Positions 34,113 through 44,164 are shown, numbered from the stretch's first letter. The stretch is DNA of 64,000 bases from Acinetobacter marinus (GCF_900096915.1 NZ_FMYK01000002.1:310001-374000), one strand, 5' to 3'. Notes: generated by a model not told the origin, from the letters alone. Numbers and translations are program-made.

Positions 34113-34413
34113 TGTCTGTGGTAACGACATACATCCCCTTGTAATCGTTGGTATTTTTGTTGATATAAATTCATACCAATAGTTTTATACCAACACATTG
34201 GCGTCAAACCTTTATGCTGACTGATGTACGGCGAAGAAAAATCAAGCCCAGTACCAACGGACTGTGATTGAACATCTTGGCGGTATATTTGGCGGTATAA
34301 AATTCACCCCTTAAATTTATACCCCCAAATGATGGTGTAATGTCTATTCTGTCTATGGATTGAACGGTCGTATATAGACGGCGCTAGACATCATTTTTAT
34401 TTCCTTGTTGCCA
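34113..34413. other. gene-free region behind tRNA-Ser with integrase-like relic
   Basis: A+T-rich region without a complete gene. It holds inverted GTTGGTAT/ATACCAAC repeats (34147-34154, 34187-34194), two direct TTGGCGGTATA copies 12 nt apart (34277-34287, 34289-34299), and a short frame at 34214-34267 that resembles the first residues of tyrosine integrases. Together these suggest an old integration site. Confidence 0.45.
34214..34267 (+). pseudogene. possible remnant of a tyrosine integrase N-terminus
   Basis: The frame encodes MLTDVRRRKIKPSTNGL then stops. 'MLTDxxxRxxKP' is the usual beginning of DUF4102-type (P4-like) phage/island integrases, and such genes normally start a short distance behind a tRNA 3' end, as here (171 nt past tRNA-Ser). 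Only 17 codons remain, so chance resemblance is possible. Confidence 0.3.
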
Positions 34414-34443
34414 TAAAAAAACTGACTTAAAAAAGTCAGTTTT
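34414..34443 (-). terminator. intrinsic terminator of fru operon
   Basis: A 10-bp stem (34418-34427/34434-34443) with a T-run on the minus strand, about 20 nt past the fruA stop. Confidence 0.85.
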
Positions 34444-34464
34444 CAACGTCACATCCAAGAGAAA

Positions 34465-36201
34465 TTAAACTTTTGCAAGGGCACTGTCAGTTTGCGGTAG
34501 GCGTTTTTTGACCAGCGCATAGGCAACACCAGTCACCAGACTTCCTGCGGCGATCGCAATCAAATATTTCAATGGATAATTCATCGCATTTGGGATAATC
34601 AAGACCATCACCCCGCCATGTGGCGTCACCAATTGACATTTAAATAAAGCCACCAAAGCGCCTGTCACCGCACCACCTGCAATGGCACATGGAATCACAC
34701 GTAACGGATCTTTTGCCGCAAAGGGAATCGCCCCTTCAGAAATAAAGCATAAGCCAAGTACCACAGCCGCTTTACCCGCATCTTGTTCGGCTTTGGCAAA
34801 TTTACTTTTTGCCAAAAAGGTGGCAATCGCCATACCCAGTGGCGGCACCATGCCACCTGCCATGGTCATCGCCATCGGCTCATAGCTTTGCGTGGTCAAT
34901 AGCCCAACGGTAAAGGCATACGCCGCTTTATTGATTGGACCGCCCAAGTCGATACACATCATACTACTCAAGATAATACCCATAATCACCGCATTGGTGG
35001 TGCCCATATTGGCAAGGAAATCGGTGAGTAGTGCAAAGAGCTGTGCCACAGGTTGACCGACGATATAGATCATGATTAGACCCACCGCCGAACTCGCCAA
35101 AAGTGGAATAATCAAAATCGGCTTTAAGGCCTCTAAACTGCTTGGTAGTTTCAATTTCTTGGATAAAAATAACGCAATATAACCCGCAATAAAGCCCGCA
35201 ACTAAACCACCCAAAAATCCCGCTTCAAGCTGTGTGGCGAGTAAGCCACCGATCAATCCAGGGGTGAGTCCTGGGCGATCTGCGATGGAATAGGCGATAT
35301 AACCCGCCAACATCGGCACCATCAAAGTAAAAGCAGCTAAACCGATTTGCTTAAGCGAAAAGGCAAAGCTCCCTTCAACGGGATTGAGTCCAAAAATAAA
35401 GGAAATCGCAATGATCAAACCACCTGCGACCACCATCGGCAACATGAACGACACACCTGTTAACAGATGCTTGTAGACGCCCGTTTTTTCTTTTTTGTCA
35501 CTCTCAGCAGTGCTATTTTGCTGTTTGCCAGCTTCTAGCACTTTGGCTTCGGCAATGGCTTGAGCAAAGGCTTTGTCGGTTTGTTTGAGCGCAAAACCTG
35601 TACCACAGCGATACACTCGCTTGCCCACGAAGCGATCGGTATTCACCTCAATATCGGTGGCGAGAATCACCACATCAGCATTGGCAATACTTTCTGCCGA
35701 GAGAATATTTTTCGCACCAACCGAACCTTGGGTTTCCACATCGATCTGATAACCATGCTTGACTGCGCCTTGTTGCAAGGCTTCGGCAGCCATAAAGGTA
35801 TGAGCAACCCCCGTTGGACAAGCGGTAATTGCGACAAAACGTGTTGCTGTAGTATCGTCACTGAGCATGTCATTACTGACTAACTCATCGACTGTACCAG
35901 CATGCGCTAAAGCCTGTTGCAGTACCGTGTCGGCGTCTTGCTGTGCACTGTCTAAGCGAACCACAGCAACTTTTTGCGCACTGAATTGTGCTGTTTGAGC
36001 GGGCTTTTGACCCACAAAAAGCACCGTATCGATGTTCAGCAGATCAGCATCGGAAAGACCAAGATCGTCCGCAGAGGTTGCTACACGACTGTTCATCCCT
36101 TGCGCTGTCGCCACTTTTGCCAATTTCTTTGCCAAGATCACTGCATTAATCGGCTGCTCAGGACTATGTGGCACAAATAAAATATGTTTCATCTCTTGCA
36201 T
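34465..36201 (-). CDS. fruA: PTS fructose transporter EIIBC, FruA
   Basis: Membrane permease that takes up fructose and phosphorylates it to fructose 1-phosphate. The order is a degenerate EIIB-like domain (1-100), an active EIIB domain with phospho-accepting Cys128 in 'AITACPTGVAHT', a linker (about 215-245) and the EIIC membrane domain with about nine helices. The 578-residue length fits. Last gene of fruB-fruK-fruA; the start is 4 nt after the fruK stop. The ATG at 36201 is preferred because TGAG lies 8 nt upstream; an ATG three codons later is an alternative. Confidence 0.95.
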   Translation of the reverse strand: MQEMKHILFVPHSPEQPINAVILAKKLAKVATAQGMNSRVATSADDLGLSDADLLNIDTVLFVGQKPAQTAQFSAQKVAVVRLDSAQQDADTVLQQALAHAGTVDELVSNDMLSDDTTATRFVAITACPTGVAHTFMAAEALQQGAVKHGYQIDVETQGSVGAKNILSAESIANADVVILATDIEVNTDRFVGKRVYRCGTGFALKQTDKAFAQAIAEAKVLEAGKQQNSTAESDKKEKTGVYKHLLTGVSFMLPMVVAGGLIIAISFIFGLNPVEGSFAFSLKQIGLAAFTLMVPMLAGYIAYSIADRPGLTPGLIGGLLATQLEAGFLGGLVAGFIAGYIALFLSKKLKLPSSLEALKPILIIPLLASSAVGLIMIYIVGQPVAQLFALLTDFLANMGTTNAVIMGIILSSMMCIDLGGPINKAAYAFTVGLLTTQSYEPMAMTMAGGMVPPLGMAIATFLAKSKFAKAEQDAGKAAVVLGLCFISEGAIPFAAKDPLRVIPCAIAGGAVTGALVALFKCQLVTPHGGVMVLIIPNAMNYPLKYLIAIAAGSLVTGVAYALVKKRLPQTDSALAKV

Positions 36202-36205
36202 CGTA

Positions 36206-37138
36206 TTAACTCAATGATTGGACGGCGATTTGTGATTTCAAATCTTCGATAACTGCAAAATCAGGTAAAGCAAAACCGATTTGTGTGACGGCATGACTGG
36301 CAATGGCGCTGGCGGTTTTTAGGGTTTCTTCTGGCGTAAATTGGCTTAACAAACCATGAATCATCCCTGCAACCAGCGAATCTCCAGCACCGACGGTACT
36401 TTTGACGGTCACCTTGGGAGCACTTGCGTGTAATGGTTGTGTCGGATGTAACCAATTCACGCCATGTTCACCCATCGACACCACGATGTGCTCAATTTGA
36501 CTGTTTAAATTGCTAAATAATTGCTTTTGCTCAGCAAAAGTCTGTGCAGGCAAGCGATAAGTTTCTGTCAATTCATCGGTATTGGGTTTAATTAGCCACG
36601 GATTGGCGGCAATCGCAGCCTTGAGTGCTACACCACTAGTATCGACGGCGACTTTTTTGCCTTGGGATTGTAGCCATGTGATCAGTGCGGTGAGTTCATC
36701 CACACTAAACCCTTTTGGCAGACTCCCCGCAATCACAATCACTTCAACTTGTGCGATGATTTCGACTAAACGTTCACGTAATTGTTGTTTGGCGCTGTCA
36801 TCAACAAAAAAGCCCTTGCCATTAATGTCGGTCATGCGCCCTGAGGCTTCGGCAACTTTGATGTTCTGCCGAGTTTCGCCTGCAATGTAGATAAATTGAT
36901 TATCGAATTGCTCTTTGGCAATGTGGCTGTCGAAAATTTGACGATTGTCTTGCCCCAAAAAGCCCGTCACGATGAGCTCATGTCCAAGATCTTTGAGCAC
37001 TTGTGCCACATTCAAGCCTTTGCCCGCAGCATGACTTTGTGCAGTTAATTGACGGTTTACTTCGCCAAGTTGCAGTTGATCGAGCTGAACCGTGAGGTCG
37101 ATGGCTGGATTTAAGGTAATGGTTAAAATTTTCGCCAT
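36206..37138 (-). CDS. fruK: 1-phosphofructokinase FruK
   Basis: Phosphorylates fructose 1-phosphate to fructose 1,6-bisphosphate. A 310-residue PfkB-family kinase: 'ITLNPAIDLTV' N-terminus, 'AAGKGLNVAQVLKDLG' substrate motif, 'IAGSLPKGF', and the C-terminal 'GAGDSLVAGMIHG' with the catalytic Asp. The ATG at 37138 lies 4 nt beyond the fruB stop and lacks its own strong ribosome-binding site, suggesting translational coupling. Confidence 0.96.
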   Translation of the reverse strand: MAKILTITLNPAIDLTVQLDQLQLGEVNRQLTAQSHAAGKGLNVAQVLKDLGHELIVTGFLGQDNRQIFDSHIAKEQFDNQFIYIAGETRQNIKVAEASGRMTDINGKGFFVDDSAKQQLRERLVEIIAQVEVIVIAGSLPKGFSVDELTALITWLQSQGKKVAVDTSGVALKAAIAANPWLIKPNTDELTETYRLPAQTFAEQKQLFSNLNSQIEHIVVSMGEHGVNWLHPTQPLHASAPKVTVKSTVGAGDSLVAGMIHGLLSQFTPEETLKTASAIASHAVTQIGFALPDFAVIEDLKSQIAVQSLS

Positions 37139-37142
37139 GAGA

Positions 37143-40001
37143 TTAACACTCCACCAATGCACGTACAGCGCTGGCACTTTCACATTTTAGGGCATGCTGG
37201 GCGATACGCTGGCACTCGGTATAATTCAGACCTCGAATTTGTGCCTTGACCAAAGGAATGCTGGTGCTTGACATACTCAGCTCATCCACACCCAAGCCCA
37301 TCAAGACAGGCACCGCTTTGGGATCGGCTGCCAACTCGCCGCAGATCCCCACCCATTTTCCGTGCTCATGTGCTGCACGGACGGTTTGATCAATCAGCAA
37401 TAACACACTTGGATGCAAACCATCGGCTTCGGCAGATAGCAGTGGGTGACCACGGTCGATTGCCATGGTGTATTGGGTCAAATCATTGGTACCAATACTA
37501 AAGAAATCAACTTCTTGGGCGAGAATCGGTGCCAATAATGCTGCCGATGGCACTTCAATCATGATGCCGACTTGCAGATTATTGCAAGGGTATTCTGTGC
37601 GGAATTCATCCAAAATCGCTTTGGCGGCTCGCCATTCTTCGACTCGACCAATCATCGGGAACATGATGCGTAGCGGGCGATCATCGGCGGCTTTGAGCAA
37701 TGCCAGCAATTGTTGGCGTAATAATGTCGGTTTGCGCAAGGTCAATCGAATGCCACGTAAGCCCAAGAATGGATTTTCTTCCTCAGCAATCGGTAAATAT
37801 GGCAATGGCTTGTCACCACCAACATCTAAAGTACGCACCACCAGTGGACGACCTGCGAGCGCATCGAGTACCACCCGATAATCTGCTTCTTGCGCCTGTT
37901 CATCAGGGGCGCTGTTATGCGACATAAATACCAACTCGGTACGCAATAAACCAATCGCCTCTGCGCCATCGGTCACCGCCTGCGCTGTAGCGCTGACCTT
38001 ACCGATATTGGCAGCGATTTCCAGCTGATGTTGATCCTGCGTGATTGCAGGTTCTAAGCAATGTTGTTGGGCTTGAGCACGTAATTCACGTTGACGTTCA
38101 CGTGTCGCAATCGCATCTTCAATTTGCGCTTGTTCGGGCGCAACCACAAACTCACCTGTGTCGCCATTAATCAATACGGTTGCATGCGGATCAATATTCA
38201 AGACCGCATCACCTGCACCGACCACAGCAGGAATCGCCAAAGCACGTGCCACAATCGCACTGTGCGCACTGGCACCACCGACCGCAGTTAAGATGCCTGC
38301 AACACGGTCTTTATTGAGTCGTGCCACATCACTTGGACCAACATCATGCATAATGAGAATGTACGGTTGTTCAGGCTCTGTGATTTCTGGCGCATCGCAC
38401 AACACCGCAAGCACACGTTCGCCAATATCACGCAAATCCGCCGCACGTTCCGCCAACAAACGGTCACTTAACGCCGCCTGTGCTGTAGCCGCAGCATCAA
38501 TATGGTCATGCCACGCAGCAGGTGCAGACAGCCCTTGTTTTAGACCACGTTGCACACTTTGCATCAGGTCTGGATCATCCAGCATCTCCAAATGTGCCAT
38601 GAAAATTTGTTTGATTTCATCGGCGCTGGTATGGGCGATAAATTGATGTAAGTGGTTTTTGACCTGATGTAATGCGATTTCTAGTCGCTCATTTTCAGCT
38701 TTAAAGCTCTGACCTTCTCGCACATAGTCAAATTCACGGGGTTTGACCACATGTGCAGGACCAAATGCTAAACCTGTTGAGGCGGCAATCCCTGTGTTTT
38801 CCAGTTGCGCATCCGATTCAAAACTAATTAGTGGCGTGTTATCAGTAGTTTGCGCTGTTGATAGAGATTGCTCATCAAACTGCTCAACCTCTTCACCAAG
38901 ACCTTGTCGGACTGCATCAATGATCTGTACAAGTGCATCAACTGCATCAGTTTCAGGCTGTGCGATAAATGTCAGCCGTTGTCCACGACGACAGCCTAAG
39001 GCGAGTAATTTGGTTAAACTTTTTGCAGAAACATATGCCCCATCATCCACTGCAACCTGAATATCACCACTAAACTGCTTGGTGAGATTAACCAATTGTG
39101 TGGCAGGGCGTGCGTGTAAGCCATGTGCATTGGCGAGAATGATCTGCTGTGAAGGCCAGTCTGGAATCACTTCTGCACCAAGCAATTGGGCTAACTGATG
39201 CTCATCTTGTTCGCTCTGGATGCTTTGGCTTTGCGTAGTATCAAACAAAATATCCATCAACTGATGCAAACGAGAAAGATCAAGCTGATCATTGCTGGCA
39301 ATACAGACCAATGTGCTTAATGTCTGCTGTTCAAAGTCCAGTGGCGTTTCAGTTTTCACAATACTGACGGCGGGATTTAACACATGCTGATTACTGCTAA
39401 TTGACCAAATTCCATCGCCCAAATGGATCATTTGCTTGAGATTTAAACCTGATAAAAAGCCACATTGCACCATGTGTTGTTGTTTCAGCAGTTGACTGGC
39501 TTGCCAAATCAAATCGTCAATATCTTGGGCAGGGACTTGAGTGGCAATTAAGTTTTCATGCAAAGCCAAAGACGCAGGTTGCGCTTGTAATAAGGCAATA
39601 ATTTGTTCAGGCGATTGTGCATTTTTGACTTGATCTTCTAGATCGCTAATCAATGCACGAGTCAAAATTTGCAAGACCTGTAAATGTTCATCGGACTTGG
39701 CAGCAATCACCACCGCCAAATAAATCTTATTTTCCCCATCCCAAAGCACGCCCTCAGGGAAATGTGCCAAACGCACACCAGTCTGTTGAATGAATTGACG
39801 TGACTCAGGTGTACCATGAGGAATGGCAATACCTTGTCCAAGATAGGTTGCACCTTGTTGTTCACGGTTGTTTAAACCATCAATATATTCGGGTGTGACC
39901 AGTTGATCTTCGACCAAAATATTGACCAGACATTGTAAGGCTTGTGCTTTATCAATGGCATGTTGATTCATCCGAACATGTTGAGTCTCAAGTACAAGCA
40001 T
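37143..40001 (-). CDS. fruB: fused PTS protein FruB (EIIA-HPr-Enzyme I)
   Basis: A 952-residue multiphosphoryl-transfer protein that takes phosphate from PEP and passes it to FruA. Domains in order: EIIA-Fru with His62 (AIPHGTPES), a second EIIA-like/linker region to about 280, HPr with His296 (GLHARPAT), and Enzyme I from about 395 with active His580 (GGASAHSAIVARAL), 'LRTELVFM', 'LDVGGDKPLPYL', 'GTNDLTQYT' and 'GICGELAADP'. All phospho-acceptors are present, so fructose PTS flux needs no separate ptsHI. The start is the ATG at 40001 with AAGGA 7-8 nt upstream. First gene of the operon. Confidence 0.96.
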   Translation of the reverse strand: MLVLETQHVRMNQHAIDKAQALQCLVNILVEDQLVTPEYIDGLNNREQQGATYLGQGIAIPHGTPESRQFIQQTGVRLAHFPEGVLWDGENKIYLAVVIAAKSDEHLQVLQILTRALISDLEDQVKNAQSPEQIIALLQAQPASLALHENLIATQVPAQDIDDLIWQASQLLKQQHMVQCGFLSGLNLKQMIHLGDGIWSISSNQHVLNPAVSIVKTETPLDFEQQTLSTLVCIASNDQLDLSRLHQLMDILFDTTQSQSIQSEQDEHQLAQLLGAEVIPDWPSQQIILANAHGLHARPATQLVNLTKQFSGDIQVAVDDGAYVSAKSLTKLLALGCRRGQRLTFIAQPETDAVDALVQIIDAVRQGLGEEVEQFDEQSLSTAQTTDNTPLISFESDAQLENTGIAASTGLAFGPAHVVKPREFDYVREGQSFKAENERLEIALHQVKNHLHQFIAHTSADEIKQIFMAHLEMLDDPDLMQSVQRGLKQGLSAPAAWHDHIDAAATAQAALSDRLLAERAADLRDIGERVLAVLCDAPEITEPEQPYILIMHDVGPSDVARLNKDRVAGILTAVGGASAHSAIVARALAIPAVVGAGDAVLNIDPHATVLINGDTGEFVVAPEQAQIEDAIATRERQRELRAQAQQHCLEPAITQDQHQLEIAANIGKVSATAQAVTDGAEAIGLLRTELVFMSHNSAPDEQAQEADYRVVLDALAGRPLVVRTLDVGGDKPLPYLPIAEEENPFLGLRGIRLTLRKPTLLRQQLLALLKAADDRPLRIMFPMIGRVEEWRAAKAILDEFRTEYPCNNLQVGIMIEVPSAALLAPILAQEVDFFSIGTNDLTQYTMAIDRGHPLLSAEADGLHPSVLLLIDQTVRAAHEHGKWVGICGELAADPKAVPVLMGLGVDELSMSSTSIPLVKAQIRGLNYTECQRIAQHALKCESASAVRALVEC

Positions 40002-40177
40002 AAAACGTCCTTGTGCGGGTCGATCATGTGGTTGCTGATTGCAAATCCAGTGATTCATTAAAGGAAAAATAAAAGGTAAATTTTACTTGGGTTTAATTTA
40101 AAAAACTGTTTTTTTTAGTCAATATTTTAGAGAGTGTTAATAATTTGTACAATTATTCGCTGAAATATCAACAGACC

Positions 40178-41602
40178 TTAGTGCATGTCACGCTGGGCAC
40201 GCCAATCACGTTGATTGCTCAGAAAGACTTTCCAGCCCAGTACAGCGGCAATTAATTTGATGATTTGAAAACTAAATGGCGCAAGTAATGTTGCAAATAA
40301 AATCTTCGGCAGATCATGCCAAGTCCATTTCAATCCCGTCCAACGACAATAAATCAACATCCCCCAACAATGATAAAAAAAGTCCAAAATCATTTTGCCA
40401 AGGATAAAGAGTAAAATGGTGTGAAGCGTTGGATTAGGCTGAGTAAAATCCGCCTGAACAAGCAGTGTTGCCAAAATAATAAAAGCGCTCAGCCCTAAGA
40501 ACGGCTGTATCGCATCCAGCATTTTCAGTGGAAGCATCAGTCGTCCGACTATGCCATATTTCTGATTTGCCATCATGTCCAGATAATGAAACTGGGTCTG
40601 CAAAAAACCACCGAACCAGCGTTTGCGTTGATGAAAAAAGGCTTGAAATCCATTCGGTGCATCGGTCACGCCATAGGCTTGTCCTGTGATTCCCACGGTC
40701 CAGTCCAAATCGTGTTCTGAAGCATAGCGATAGATGCGATGATTTAATTCATAATCTTCCACCATGCTGTCAGGATCGAAACCACCAACTTGCTTAAGTA
40801 CTTCGGTGCGATAGATCGCAAATGCGCCTGAAACCAAAAGTAGGGCATTCACCTTATACCACGACGCTCGTGATAGAAAGGAAAAAATATATTCAAATTG
40901 CTGAAAAAATTTAAAAAAAGCACTTAATAGCCGAGATAGGCGATGTGGACGACAGGTCGGTTTGAGCACACCACCCGAAGCCACAAGATTTGGATGCTTT
41001 TGAAAATCTTGTAGAAAGGCGTGTAGCGCATTAGGGGCGATCACGGTATCGGCATCGAGTGTTACCACCAGATCTGTTTCAATATAGGGCAACGCACGAT
41101 TCAATGCTTTGGCTTTACCTTGTGAAGCATGCCTGAGCACATAAAGATTTTGATGTGTTTTGGATTGAATCAAACCTTGTGTGGTTTCCAGTCCATATTT
41201 TTGTTCGAGTAAAGTTGCGGATTGATCAGTCGAGCCATCATCAATGATATAAATTTTTGCCGTCACATCTCGCTGTGCAAACAGTGCATCCAGACATTTG
41301 GGTAAAATTAATTGTTCATTTCGTGCGGGAATGAGCACGCTCACGGTTGGTGTGTTGACGGCTATAGTTTGGGCTGGTTGCTTTGACGCTGGAAAAATCT
41401 GAGCTTGCGTCGCTAAGTATCGTGTTTGAAACACCACAAAGCACATTAACCAAAGATCATAGCCAAGATAAAACAATCCCGCCGACCACGCCCAAATCCC
41501 ATCAAGAAACCACCACGCACCCGCACTCAATATAAACAGCGCAAAGCAAAGTAGCATGATGAGTGTGGATGCAAAACCGAAGGGTGAACGTTGCGTTGGC
41601 AT
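40178..41602 (-). CDS. membrane glycosyltransferase, family GT2
   Basis: A 474-residue processive-type glycosyltransferase. Two N-terminal membrane helices (about 10-60), a GT-A domain with 'VSVLIPARNEQ', IIDDGSTD, 'VTLDADT' and the catalytic VEDYEL and QRKRW motifs (D,D,D,QxxRW set), then about four C-terminal helices. This is the layout of PgaC/IcaA-like, cellulose- or hyaluronan-synthase-like enzymes. No pga, bcs or capsule genes are nearby, so the polysaccharide made is unknown. It lies upstream of fruB on the same strand, but a 176-bp gap suggests separate transcription. Confidence 0.85.
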   Translation of the reverse strand: MPTQRSPFGFASTLIMLLCFALFILSAGAWWFLDGIWAWSAGLFYLGYDLWLMCFVVFQTRYLATQAQIFPASKQPAQTIAVNTPTVSVLIPARNEQLILPKCLDALFAQRDVTAKIYIIDDGSTDQSATLLEQKYGLETTQGLIQSKTHQNLYVLRHASQGKAKALNRALPYIETDLVVTLDADTVIAPNALHAFLQDFQKHPNLVASGGVLKPTCRPHRLSRLLSAFFKFFQQFEYIFSFLSRASWYKVNALLLVSGAFAIYRTEVLKQVGGFDPDSMVEDYELNHRIYRYASEHDLDWTVGITGQAYGVTDAPNGFQAFFHQRKRWFGGFLQTQFHYLDMMANQKYGIVGRLMLPLKMLDAIQPFLGLSAFIILATLLVQADFTQPNPTLHTILLFILGKMILDFFYHCWGMLIYCRWTGLKWTWHDLPKILFATLLAPFSFQIIKLIAAVLGWKVFLSNQRDWRAQRDMH

Positions 41603-41863
41603 TGATGACCTAAAATAACTGATGAAAAAAATGTATTGTGATTTGGGTGTTATTCATTTTCGATCGTCATTAAAAAGATGAATTTTATCACAAGTGACGA
41701 TTGAGCTACATTGTTCACATCCGATCATCACGGGGTGAGTACACAAGATGCGAACAAAGTTTACAGCTAAGGTGCTGTTTTTACATTCTATACTTCAGAA
41801 GGATAAGCACGCTGTGTGCAACAAAGTCGTTTGATGATCAATAGCATTTAGAGGTATTCAGCG

Positions 41864-42760
41864 ATGACTGCATCGGATTCTAAAGAACAACATGCCATCG
41901 AACAGATGACAGAAGAACAAAATGAAAGTGAGCCAAAGAGCCATGCCAGTATTTTGGTCGAGCAGTTTTTGCACGCCAAAGAAACCTTTGGGCGCTCAGT
42001 CGGCTCTCAGTTTACCAGTGCTTTTACCGCAGGGATTGAAATCGGTATCAGCTATGTGATGCTGTTGTTTGTGTTTGCGAAATTATCGCCAATGATTGAA
42101 ACGCAATACGCCATCCTCTTTGCATCATTGCTTTATCCATTGGGCTTTATTGCGGTGGTGATCGGGCAATCCTTGTTATTTACCGAGCAGACTTCGTTGT
42201 TGAGCTTGCCTGTGGTGCGAGGCATGGAGCCTGTCAGCCATTTATTAAAATTGTGGGCGATTGTGATCTTGGGCAACTTGATTGGCGGCTGTTTTTTTGT
42301 ACTCAGCATCGTTTGGCTCGGCTTGGAAATGCAGTGGTTTACGGCACAGCATATGACTGAATTTGCGCATCATGTACTCGATCATTCATGGTGGGTGATC
42401 TTGGGTAGTGCGATCGTTGCAGGGTGGTTGATGGGCGTCGCCGCATGGTTGGTGACGTCTGCTCGTGACACGTTGAGTCGCATTTTATTGGTGACTTTGA
42501 TTACTGCTTGTATCGGTGTACTGGGACTGCATCATAGTATCGTCGGCAATATTGAAGTGTTTGCTGCATTGGTATTTGATGATGGTGTACAGTGGTTAGA
42601 CTATCTGCGGTTTTTACTGCTCGCCTTAGTCGGAAATATCATCGGCGGTGTAGTCTTTGTCACGGTATTGAAAAATCAAACCTTTGAATTTGATTTAGAT
42701 AAGGTCAAAAATGACCCGCATACACGCTCAGACATTGACACCCATCGTCGCTCATCCTAG
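41864..42760 (+). CDS. formate/nitrite transporter family protein
   Basis: A 298-residue FNT-family membrane channel with six hydrophobic segments after a polar 35-residue N-terminus. The pattern 'FTAGIEIGISY', 'LLYPLGFIAVVIGQSLLFTEQT' and 'WVILGSAIVAGWLMGVAAWLV' is close to the YfdC-like subgroup, which lacks clear assignment to formate or nitrite. It is convergent with glsA and seems monocistronic. Confidence 0.82.
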   Translation: MTASDSKEQHAIEQMTEEQNESEPKSHASILVEQFLHAKETFGRSVGSQFTSAFTAGIEIGISYVMLLFVFAKLSPMIETQYAILFASLLYPLGFIAVVIGQSLLFTEQTSLLSLPVVRGMEPVSHLLKLWAIVILGNLIGGCFFVLSIVWLGLEMQWFTAQHMTEFAHHVLDHSWWVILGSAIVAGWLMGVAAWLVTSARDTLSRILLVTLITACIGVLGLHHSIVGNIEVFAALVFDDGVQWLDYLRFLLLALVGNIIGGVVFVTVLKNQTFEFDLDKVKNDPHTRSDIDTHRRSS

Positions 42761-42839
42761 TGCATTGTCCAGTGCAGATTGATGCGTGAATGTCTAATTT
42801 GAGTCTCTGGTTTAACTATTGGGTTTGAAGGTGCTGAGT

Positions 42840-44105
42840 TTAATGAGGAATGGCTTGGATATTTGCGTAGTGCTTGACCTCATGTCCAAGATCTGTGGTT
42901 TCCGCCTTGAATAATCCATCAGGATCAACGACCAGTACCTCATGCGCATCATCAATCAAGCGATCAATGCCTTCAAGTAACATGCGTCGCCCAACATCAT
43001 GAATCAAAGTAATATGGCTTAAATCCAACACAATGCTGTGGGGGGCATCGGGCTCTTGTTGAATGGTGCGCAGTAGCATCTCAGTTTCAGTGAATTGCAA
43101 CACACCACGAAGTTCATAGACTCGAATTTGCTTTTGCTCATCCAGATAATAAATGCCCTGTACGATGGTTTGCGCAGATGGTGTGCCTTCCATCAAGTGC
43201 AAGCCCATGTCTTGTGAAAGCCGTTCCATGATCTCGATACCACGCACACTGTTACCATGTTCATCCAACTTTGGCGAAAACACCGCAACGCCAACTTGCC
43301 CAGGCAATACGCCTAAAATGCCACCTGCAACGCCACTTTTTGCAGGAATTCCGACCGTCGTCAGCCAATCACCAGCCGCATCATACATGCCACAGCTGAT
43401 CATGACGCTTAATACTTGGCGCACGACCATGCGATCGAGCATGCATTTTCCTGTATGCGGATCAATCCCGCCATTGGCAAATACCGATGCAATGCGTGCT
43501 AAATCCTTAACGGTGACCTTAATCGCACATTGGCGAATATAGCCTTCGACAATATCTACAGGATCACTTTCCAGTACACCGACGGTGCGAAGCATATATC
43601 CGATGGAAAGATTACGATAAGCGGTTTTCAGTTCAGATTGGTAAACTTCCTCATCAAAACTTAACTCACGACCTGCCATTTCACTCAAAAACGCACGCAA
43701 TTTCTCAGCACGTAACTCACCCGTTTCCGCAGGAATTAGGGAGTGCGTAGTGATTGCACCTGAATTGATCATGGGGTTTTTCGGCGTATTGGAATGTGAG
43801 TCGAGCGAAATTTGATTAAAGGCTTCACCCGATGGTTCTACGCCAACTTTTTCCAACACCTTCTCAATGCCATGATGTTGTAGTGCCAGTGCATAAGCAA
43901 AAGGCTTGGACATCGACTGAATGCTGAATTCATATTGGTCATCACCTGCAGAATAAATCTCTCCATCAATGGTCGATAGCGCCAGTGCCAATTTATTCGG
44001 GTCGGCGTGTGCAAGTTCGGGAATATAGTCGGCTAATGCACCGCCATCATTCGCATCACAACGAGCCAAGACACTAGCAAGATAATCTGGAACTGGGGTT
44101 TTCAT
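42840..44105 (-). CDS. glsA: glutaminase with C-terminal STAS domain
   Basis: Hydrolyses glutamine to glutamate and ammonia. Residues 1-310 are a glutaminase of the serine-dependent beta-lactamase-like fold with S64-M-S-K67, NPMINSGAI, 'YRNLSIGYM' and 'KSGVAGGI'. Residues about 325-421 form a STAS/anti-sigma-antagonist-like domain ('VYELRGVLQFTETEMLLRTI', 'VLDLSHITLIHDVGRRML'), absent from the 300-residue E. coli glutaminases but known in some bacteria and possibly nucleotide-sensing. AAAGGA precedes the ATG at about 8 nt. It follows selO by 59 nt on the same strand, so co-transcription is possible. Confidence 0.93.
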   Translation of the reverse strand: MKTPVPDYLASVLARCDANDGGALADYIPELAHADPNKLALALSTIDGEIYSAGDDQYEFSIQSMSKPFAYALALQHHGIEKVLEKVGVEPSGEAFNQISLDSHSNTPKNPMINSGAITTHSLIPAETGELRAEKLRAFLSEMAGRELSFDEEVYQSELKTAYRNLSIGYMLRTVGVLESDPVDIVEGYIRQCAIKVTVKDLARIASVFANGGIDPHTGKCMLDRMVVRQVLSVMISCGMYDAAGDWLTTVGIPAKSGVAGGILGVLPGQVGVAVFSPKLDEHGNSVRGIEIMERLSQDMGLHLMEGTPSAQTIVQGIYYLDEQKQIRVYELRGVLQFTETEMLLRTIQQEPDAPHSIVLDLSHITLIHDVGRRMLLEGIDRLIDDAHEVLVVDPDGLFKAETTDLGHEVKHYANIQAIPH

Positions 44106-44164
44106 TGGGCGTATCCTTTATGCTCAAATTATGTGGATGATTTCAATCATCAATTGCTGAATGC

